DNA from: Gentiana macrophylla
Taxonomy: Eukaryota > Streptophyta > Magnoliopsida > Gentianales > Gentianaceae
Assembly (NCBI GenBank): GCA_026214975.1
Contig: CM047808.1
Span: 50,099,073-50,163,072 of the forward strand
Length of the DNA stretch: 64,000 bases
Direction: 5' to 3'
This document shows positions 57,484 through 64,000 of this stretch, piece by piece (the first letter of the stretch is position 1; each line of letters starts with the position of its first letter). The notes under the pieces were generated by a model. It did no database searches. It saw only the letters and a program-made list of their open reading frames with translations, and had not been told where the DNA came from. The translations under genes were made by a program, and so were the position numbers.

Positions 57484-57752
57484 TATACTCTCTCCGTTCC
57501 TAATTATATGTCGCGTTTGAGAAAAACACACAAATTAAGAAAATGAGTACTCCAAAAAAAAATTCTTAGAAAGCGTAGTGGTGTAATAAATATGAAAGAA
57601 TGATAGCTTGAATGAGCCTAGAAAGTTGAAAAGTAATATTTAAAAACGGAAAAAGTATTAAAATATGTATTGGAAATTTAACTACGATATACTTTCAACA
57701 TCTTCGGAAAAAAATCATCTTCTTCAACATACTTTCTCTCTCATCTCTTTAG

Positions 57753-58993
57753 TGGGGTACAATCAGGGCATCCAATAATTCTAGCACTCCGAGGCAAATT
57801 TATTGTTACCCTGAAAATAAACAAAGAAAACACAAAATTGTAACAAATGAAATTTTATTAATTTATAAAATAAAAAGCGGTTACAATCTCTTGAATCCTT
57901 TGATTCTCCTCTTTAATTGTTGACAATTATTGGACTCCCAGATTTAGCGGAAGATCTTGATTTTGGTTGATTTCCTCCGGATATGGCGGAAGATTTTGAC
58001 TTTGTGGTTGATTACTCCCGAATATGACGGAAGAAATGGACTTTGGTTGATTCCTCCTGAGTATGGCGGAAGATCTTGAATCTGTGGTTGTTCTCTCCTG
58101 GATATGGCGGAAGATCTTGACTTTGGTTGCTTTCTCCCGAATATGGCGGAAGAATGTTTGATTTGGGTGGAGATTCGAAGAAGTTCTTTGACTCACCATC
58201 GCCCTCCTGATTAGGTTGTAAGATCCTCGAAGCTGGGAGAAGAACTCCGGATTTCTTGGTGGATGATCTTCAAGTGATGTTGAAGAACACCGGATTTGAT
58301 GGAGAATCCTCAAAGATTGAAGAACACTTGAATGCTCATTGTGCTCCCTAGATCCCCTCCTTCTTGGTGCTTGAATGCTTGAATGGAGTGCTTGATGCTT
58401 CCTCTCCAATCTTGAAGTCCTTGTGTGCTTCCGTTTTCTGTGTTAATGCTCTGTGTTTCTATATTTGCAAATGACCAATGCCTCTCCTATTTATAGTGCT
58501 GGATGAGTACCTTGGAATTAATTCGCATTTAATGCGTCCACACTCATTTAATGTGTCCACACTCTGATTGATTCCTACAATATCCGCATTTAATGCGTCC
58601 AGACTCACCTGATTGGCTCTTGCAATTTCTAGAAGATCTCCACATTTATTATAAATCAATAAAATCTCCTAATTAATTGATTTTTAAGAGATTTTTTTGA
58701 TTTATTGACTTTTATATTATCCCCAATATTTAATGTAGGAAATAATATAAAAATACTTAGATTTAACGACATATGTAGTATGTGACAAATATAATATTTC
58801 ACATATATATTTTGTATATCTACGTAGCAATTTAATTATAAATAATTAAATCTTTAAATTTCTAAGAGATTTTATTTACTTATTTATTTATTCCTATCAT
58901 TTTGTATAGGAAATAATATAAAATGAATTTAATTTCGAAACAGATGCAGTACGTGACATATATATTATGTCTCACAAAATTTTTATATCTGCA
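57753..58993 (-). repeat. 3' LTR of element I
   Basis: 1241 bp, plus-strand TGGGGTACAAT to TATATCTGCA. On the minus strand it has two diverged copies of about 150 bp at the start (58993-58841 and 58840-58665), three GCATTTAATGCGTCCA-like units (58505-58610), a TATA box CTATAAATAGG (58486-58496), a 50-bp tandem repeat (57945-58165) and an AATAAA near 57860. The ORF at 58409-57927 is a by-product of the tandem repeat. Confidence 0.65.
57945..58165 (-). repeat. Tandem repeat of about 50 bp in LTR I
   Basis: Four to five units with the phrase ATATGGCGGAAGATCTTGAC and TTGGTTGATT on the plus strand, 85-90 percent alike by eye, located downstream of the TATA box in the presumed transcribed part. 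Confidence 0.75.
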
Positions 58994-59012
58994 AATGCCC
59001 CCTCGAGACTTG
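58994..59012 (-). other. Polypurine tract of element I
   Basis: On the minus strand AGTCTCGAGGGGGCATT next to the LTR start. Different from the Athila-type tracts and without the GGA-loop hairpin. Confidence 0.6.
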
Positions 59013-59547
59013 TCGTTGTCCTGGTAACATTTTTTTTTTTGGATCAACAAACCTTTTTTTCATTTTCTTTTCTCTTTTTCTTCTTCTCTTCTTCTTTTTT
59101 TTTCCTTATTTTTTTACGTGGACAAAGTAAAAGAAAGAAAAGGAAACCAACCCCTTTTCTTTTAAGTCGGCTACGCACCCCTTTTTTTTCCTTTTTTTTT
59201 TTTTTTTTTTTTTTTGATAAACCAATAACAATTGAGTAATTTATGTCCCACATTTCTTAGAAGAGCCTTGATTCTTTCAATCTTCTCCTATATAAAGAAA
59301 CATTCACCTCTCTTTCAAGCACACCAATTCTTCTTCAACACAAAAGAGTCAAGGAAACTGAGCTCAGGCATTCCTCCTCTTTAGTTGGCTAACTGGCGAT
59401 GTCGACTGCTGAATGGAAGTCGATTGTCTTTTTTTCTTGACTTTCGTGTTTCTCGTCGGCAGTTGACTAAAAGTCAAAAAAAATTGTCTTGTTTTTTTTT
59501 GTTTAATTATTTTTCCTTGCTTTGCAGGGTAACCGGAGGCCGTTTCA
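59013..59547 (+). other. Pyrimidine-rich stretch and possible promoter of the plus-strand PMD gene
   Basis: 59030-59215 is nearly pure T and C with T runs. A TATA box (CTATATAAAG, 59288-59297) is followed by leader-like sequence, and TGCTTTGCAG at 59519-59528 is a fair splice acceptor just before the tandem repeat. ORFs in the T runs are meaningless. Confidence 0.4.
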
Positions 59548-60006
59548 TGGACGCGAGTGGGATACTTTGTGATACCACCCCGTGTCCGACAAGCAGCAAG
59601 TCGAGAGCGCGAGTGTGGTACTTTGTGACACCACCCTGCGCTGAAGATCCAGACATTCAGCCGGTTGAGGACGCGAGTGGGGTAGTTGGTTGCCCCACCC
59701 TGCGTAGCAGATCAAGAAACGCTTAGCCGGTCTAAGACGCGAGTGGGGTAGTTGGTTGCTCCACCCTGCGTAGCACATCCAGGCACTCAGAGACGCGACT
59801 GAGGTATTTAGTGACACCACCATGCGTAACACATCCGGAGACGCGAGTGGGGTACTTAGTGACACCACCTTGCGTAGCACATCCGGAGACGCGAGTGGGG
59901 TACTTAGTGACACCACCCTGCGTAACAGATTCAGTCATCCAGCCAGTCAAGAACGCTAGTGGGGTAATTTGTGACACCACCCTACGCAACAGATCCGGAC
60001 AGTCAG
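59548..60006 (+). repeat. Eight-unit minisatellite upstream of the PMD gene
   Basis: Units of 46-66 bp begin GACGCGAGTGGGGTACTTAG and continue GTGACACCACCCTGCGTA, with variable tails. Eight units are counted. Protein-like frames in both directions are repeat artefacts. Confidence 0.85.
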
Positions 60007-60054
60007 ATGGCAATATTTAAGGAGATTACATGAGACGGTGAGAGATATCTCATT

Positions 60055-61620
60055 GTGCTTCATCATGCTCATGCCGCTATAGAGACTGGGATCAAGCACC
60101 GGATATGTCCTTCTATCGAGTTTGATGTTCCGCCTTCCCATGATATCGCAGCACCACCGCTTTCTACCGAGCATAGACTTTCACGGGGTGAATCAGTCCA
60201 CAAGTTGAGTTCTTCTATACACACTCAGGGCCCTCGCCAACACACCATTGTGACTCTTGGGCGACGCATCATTAATGGGGAGGTACAGTGGGGTCCCCAA
60301 CATGCGACACAAGGATCGTTTGGATATGTTGAACGCTACAGGGAGTGGCTTGAGGATGTTCTTTCCCTTGTGAGAGGCGCTCAAGAAGAGTCTCATGTTC
60401 GACGCTTTATATGCATCCTTGTTCACCTACACCCGGAATAAGAATGTTGTTCGTGCCTTTTGCGAAGCTTGGTGCCCGGAGACCAACACTTTGCATACTG
60501 ATGTTGGGGAAGTGTCCATCTGGACTTGTGGAAGATTGGTGGTCTCCCTGTCGCCGGAGGTTGCTATGAGGAGATCATCCCAAGATTGTAGGAGCTAACA
60601 GGATCCAATGCTCGTCCTTTGAGGCCTCTCCCCAAGAGTTGTCAATACTTGTTTGCAGCTTTTCTCCGTTGTTTGGGTGGTGAGTATGACATCTACAACC
60701 CCCAACTTCCCATTGTTGCATGGATTAATTTCTGGTGTCGCCTGCCCTTGAAGCATCCCAAGCCTACTACGACGCCAGCAAAAGGAGCGAACAGGCCAAG
60801 TAAGACGAACAGGCCAAGTAAGACATATAATACAGATGGAGTCATTCCAGATAAGCCACGACCAAGGTCATCCCAAGACGAAACTCCATTTCTCGAGCTT
60901 GGAGTAAATGAAGAGCTAAAAGACGAGACCTACTTGGCGGCTCTTATTGCTTGTTGGCTATGTTTGTTTGTCCTTCCGACCAGTGGTTCCTTTATCAGAC
61001 CTTCCACATTCAAAATGGCGAGCCTGATTGCTTCTGGAATGAGGTTATCCATTGTTGCCCCCGTGCTGGTTAGTGTATACAGGGGTTTAGGTGAGATTGT
61101 TCATTCGCTGACCCCGGAACGAGCATATGCTTTTCTCCCATGGCATTATGTGTTCGCATGGATGGCCCGATATTTTGACACCCATCATAGAGTACCGTCT
61201 CGTTTGGATGGTCCCTTCATGACCCGTTATTCAGGAGACGGAGGATCAAAGCCTTTTGATGACTATGCCGCTAGGGAGCTTATCCACAGAGGTCGTGACA
61301 TCGATTGGAGCATGACTTCCACTACTAGGAGCTGAACAGAGATCAAAGAGAATAATGGCAAACTATTTCTCCTAGACAGGACAATTTTCCTTGTTGCTCG
61401 CTCAAGTTTTATGGTGTTGCATCAGAATGGTTCATGTTGGGTCGAGCAATACAGCCCTTGTAGGTTTGCACGTCAATTTGGGTTTTATCAGACCACTCCA
61501 AAGGAACTTGCAGCCGACCTTCAAACCACCCACATATAGTCAGCTAGAATTTTGTGGAGAAAATTCATCGAACTTCAGAGTTGTTCCAAGCTAGAACTTA
61601 TATCCTGCTCAAGCAAGATG
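60055..61620 (+). pseudogene. Plant mobile domain (PMD) gene, frameshifted copy
   Basis: PMD proteins (relatives of MAIN and MAIL1) are found in plant genes and in mobile elements; the host versions act in genome stability and silencing. Here the domain is readable in pieces: FGYVERYREWLEDVLSLV (60055-60441 frame), YASLFTYTRNKNVVRAFCEA and TNTLHTDVGEVSIW (60395-60598), then MRPLPKSCQYLFAAFLRC through ETYLAALIACWLCLFVLP, RPSTFKMASLIASGMRLSIV, LPWHYVFAWMARYFDTHHRV and AARELIHRGRDIDWSM (60619-61335), then FARQFGFYQTTPKELAADL in another frame. At least three frame changes occur (near 60400, 60600, 61335). Its 3' part lies in the left arm of the inverted repeat. Confidence 0.75.
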
Positions 61621-62107
61621 AACAACCATTCTTCTTCTGATTTTCGAGCATGGTGGCTGAAAGTGCATAGTACATATTTGATTGATAGGAGAGCTTTGTT
61701 CTTGGAGACGACGGCCAGAAAGAAGAGAACCATTCCTCAAGCTAGAGAAAATCCAACCAAGCCTTCGCGTCCTTCGAAAGCATTTCCCCATGCGGCTCCC
61801 CATCTTGCCTCTAAGGTAGTTACAAAAGTCAAGGAGACATGTACTACATCGATGGATAAAAGGCGTCCTGACGTCATCTTGGGCACTAGCGGGAGTTCTT
61901 CACATAGTGATAGGAACTGGAAGCTCCAGAAGAGGGGGCCAACCAGAAGAGTCTGAACCACAGGTAATCCCTTACTCCTTGAAGCTCACTATTTTCATTA
62001 TTATTACCTATATTTTACTTTGTATCTTCGTTTGTTGTTGGTCTACCCGGATGATGGTGCAGAGCGCAGCGAGAATTCTACCAATGGTCATGCTGCTTTC
62101 GCCTTGG
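61399..62107 (+). repeat. Left arm of the PMD inverted repeat
   Basis: Matches the complement of 63282-64000 over about 710 bp at high identity. The match ends at CGCCTTGG, after which the two copies are unrelated. In this arm the splice acceptor TTTTGCAG is replaced by TTTGTTG. The arms may extend beyond the window. Confidence 0.88.
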
Positions 62108-62467
62108 TGAATAGCTTGGTGAACTCCAAGTTCAGTCATATCATACCATAAAAAATCCATTCAGAAACATAAAGAGGAAGAGAGTGAACTCCAAGTTCAG
62201 TCATATTATACCAAAAAAGTATGGAGATTCATCATACAAAAGGGGTCCTCATACAAGGAAAATTAAGAAACTAGTCGCAATGCGTTGAGGGAATAATAGA
62301 GTTTTTATTTGATTCATATCAATTAAAATTTTATTACATCTCAAAACAAAAATCAAGCAGAAAGAAAGAAAGAAATGTTTTTCGAGGGAAGGAACAACAA
62401 ATTAACTAAACAAGAATATAGTCCAACAACTCTTGGCGGGCAAACTCAAGCAGCTCTGTTATCTTCT
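62108..62467. other. Spacer sequence between the PMD arms
   Basis: Contains a direct repeat of GTGAACTCCAAGTTCAGTCA (about 62117 and 62187), then AT-rich sequence that may be the 3' UTR of the minus-strand gene. Nothing else seen. Confidence 0.4.
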
Positions 62468-64000
62468 CTAAAGCTTCGTGTTCCCCGGTTGCAACTGAGG
62501 TGCACTCTCGAGCTCATTCAGGCCAATATGCAATTCAGAGACAAGAACTTTCATATTTTTCCACTCCTCTTCACGGCTCGCAAGTAACAAGGCCAGTTGT
62601 GCTTCCTTTTTCTTCAGTGTCTCGACTTTCTTCTCCAAATTCTCCCTTCTGGACACGAGCTCGGCGAGACTTGATTTTGATGATTCGATCTCTTTCAGAT
62701 GATTTGCCTCAGATGCCTTAAATTCATCAAGTTGTTTTGAAAGGATAGAATGCTTTGCTTCATACAAAGATACGGTAAGCCTACCCGCAATGTCCTTCTG
62801 AGATGCACTGTGATGCGATGCGCTTTTAAAGAAGGCACCAAAGATAGTTTCCAAGCCAGAAAGGTCCGACCTACTATGGCATTTCATCTCGTCAAATATC
62901 TTGTAAACATCATCCTTTTTTAGGCCAATTCCTCTAAAAGACAACTGGAGATCTTGGTTTTGAGTCTAGTCCAGAGCATGTTGGTCAGATGTTGATAGCA
63001 ATCATCGATGATACGTCTAGAGTTAAATTCTGAAACTTCCACGGGCAATAGATGTGGATGAGAAAGAGGTGTCGCCGGCCGTACACTTTTAAGAGGCTCT
63101 TTTCTCGATGTAACCTTAGCAGTAGTGTGGTTCAATGATGGAGTCATAGCACACACGTTCTCTACACCATTGTCATGTTCCTGAACAGAAGTCCCTTGAA
63201 GGAGTTGAGGAGCTGGCGACGAGACTTCATTTTCTCCATCCGTCACAGGAAAGTAATGATTCTTCTTAGTCTCCTGAAGTGCCAAGGCGAATGAAGCAGG
63301 ACCATTGGTAGAATTCTCGCTGCGCTGTGCACCATCATCCGGGTGAGCATCTGGGTAGACCAACTGCAAAACGAAGATACAAAGTAAAATAGAGGTAATA
63401 ATAATGAAAAGTGTGAGCTTCAAGGAGTAAGGGATTACCTGTCGTTCAGACTCTTCTGGTTGGTCCCCCCTCTTCTGGCGCTTCCGGATCCTATCACTAT
63501 GTGAAGAACTCCCGCTAGTGCCCAAGACGACGTCAGGACGCCTTTTATCCCTCGATGTAGTACACGCCTCCTTGACTTTTGTAACTACCTTAGAGGCAAG
63601 GCAGGGAGCCGCATAGGGAGATGCAATCGAAGGACGCGAAGGCTTGGTTGGATTTTCTCTAGCTTGAGGAATGGTTCTCTTCTTTCTAGCCGTCGTCTCC
63701 AAGAACAAAGATCTCCCATCAATCAAATATGTACTACGCATTTTCAGCCACCACGCTCGAAAATCAGAAGAAGAATGGTTGTTCATCTCGCTTGAGCAGG
63801 ATGGAAGTGCTAGAACAACTCTGAAGACCGATGAATTTTCTCCACAAAATTCTAGCTAACTGTATGTGGGTGGTTCAAAGGTCGGCTGCAAGTTCCTTTG
63901 GAGTGGTCTGATAAAACCCAAATTGATGTGCAAACCTAAAAGGGCTGTATGGCTCGACCCAACATGAACCATTCCGATGCAACACCATAAAGCTTGAGCG
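62468..64000 (-). pseudogene. Second PMD copy, C-terminal part, with coiled-coil tail
   Basis: Runs off the right edge. Minus strand: RFAHQFGFYQTTPKELAADL near 63940-63880 is followed by an in-frame TGA (63877-63875), then MNNHSSSDFRAWWLKMRSTY (from 63786), a basic Ser/Lys-rich linker, a likely 75-nt intron (63438-63364), an acidic region, and a coiled coil (LSKQLDEFKASEANHLKEIE, ENLEKKVETLKKKEAQLALL) ending at the TAA before 62468. A frame change or second intron lies at 62944-62920. Coiled-coil tails after the PMD are common in element-borne copies. The left copy lacks this tail. Both copies carry lesions, but different ones. Confidence 0.65.
63282..64000 (-). repeat. Right arm of the PMD inverted repeat
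   Basis: Reverse complement of 61399-62107. It keeps both splice sites of the 75-nt intron but has a stop where the left arm has a Gln codon. Confidence 0.88.

Larger units (their letters stand above)
55472..57752. other. Low-copy, host-like region with MITEs
   Basis: Right flank of F. Contains the nested GGAATG MITEs, a (TA)n run and a Stowaway element (listed separately). A minus-strand frame through 55588-55397 (NVAGVILERIDLRRAPRLRL) looks protein-like and its frame stays open for a few codons past the F insertion site, but I cannot name it. From 56640 to 57210 I see nothing. Confidence 0.4.
57753..64000 (-). mobile_element. Element I: LTR element carrying PMD genes, partial
   Basis: A minus-strand LTR (57753-58993) is followed on its internal side by a polypurine tract, and the flanks tttag and aatgc do not match, so it is a 3' LTR rather than a solo LTR. 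The element must extend right past 64000. The PMD genes at 59288-64000 would then be inside it. Capture of PMD genes by mobile elements is known in plants. The link between LTR and PMD copies is inference, since the other LTR is not visible. Confidence 0.5.

Noticed and set aside
57927..58409. 160-codon minus-strand ORF
   Set aside because: Composed mainly of the 50-bp tandem repeat of LTR I, with no domain; no sign of coding selection.
59044..59253. Lysine-rich ORF and its phenylalanine-rich mirror
   Set aside because: Pure translation of T and A runs.
59545..60020. Repetitive ORFs in three frames
   Set aside because: By-products of the eight-unit minisatellite, whose units share a phase only partly.
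1..64000. tRNA, rRNA, CRISPR array or bacterial operon
   Set aside because: No cloverleaf with A and B boxes, no rRNA core sequence and no regular spaced repeats were seen. The GGACG dyads are irregularly spaced promoter sites, not CRISPR repeats.

Overview
This is a plant nuclear DNA window, very probably from a eudicot. The evidence is AT-rich intergenic sequence, plant-type LTR retrotransposons (Athila-like Ty3, a chromodomain Ty3, a Tork/Tnt1-like Ty1-copia), Stowaway-type MITEs and copies of the plant-only plant mobile domain (PMD) gene family. The species cannot be named from the sequence. I see no intact conventional host gene, tRNA, rRNA or CRISPR array. About 90 percent of the window is nested retroelement.

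Layout. (1) 1-4080: 3' end of an Athila-like element, E (+), with its 2.1 kb LTR. It sits inside the gag zinc knuckle of a decayed chromovirus (4081-8049, +). (2) 8050-10732: low-copy host-like DNA. (3) 10733-46216: one old Ty1-copia element, D (-), expanded from about 5 kb to 35 kb by later insertions. Inside its left LTR are an Athila element C (11425-23319, -), itself split by solo LTR H (17484-18944), and a solo LTR K (23579-25302). Inside its coding region are solo LTR J (28339-29738) and the gag-protease-only Athila-like element B (30719-45620, -). The 3' LTR of B is split by the short non-autonomous element A (31170-37677, +). (4) 46217-47216: host-like DNA. (5) 47217-55471: non-coding Athila-like element F (+), with a 3' piece of a related element (G) inside. 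(6) 55472-57752: host-like DNA with MITEs. (7) 57753-64000: a minus-strand LTR, then a PMD gene on the plus strand, then an inverted partial copy of it on the minus strand that runs off the window.

Seven insertions (A, B, C, F, H, J, K) have perfect 5-bp target duplications (cctcg, cgtag, gggaa, ggtat, aattt, atcca, gcaga), so the order of nesting can be read directly. A, B and F lack reverse transcriptase and integrase and must have moved using enzymes from other elements. C once encoded the full set but now carries stops and an LTR insertion.

The most interesting material is non-coding. All five Athila-like elements with a 3' end here carry two polypurine tracts, and each tract is preceded by a small hairpin whose stem sequence changes while its pairing is kept (11 cases counting fragment G). 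Element F carries five further hairpins that share a loop sequence while the stems co-vary. LTRs of different families carry clusters of different CpG-rich dyads just upstream of the TATA box. The PMD inverted duplication could form a long double-stranded RNA and contains a 75-nt in-frame intron that reads as a membrane helix if retained. All similarity statements come from reading by eye; no search or folding program was run.
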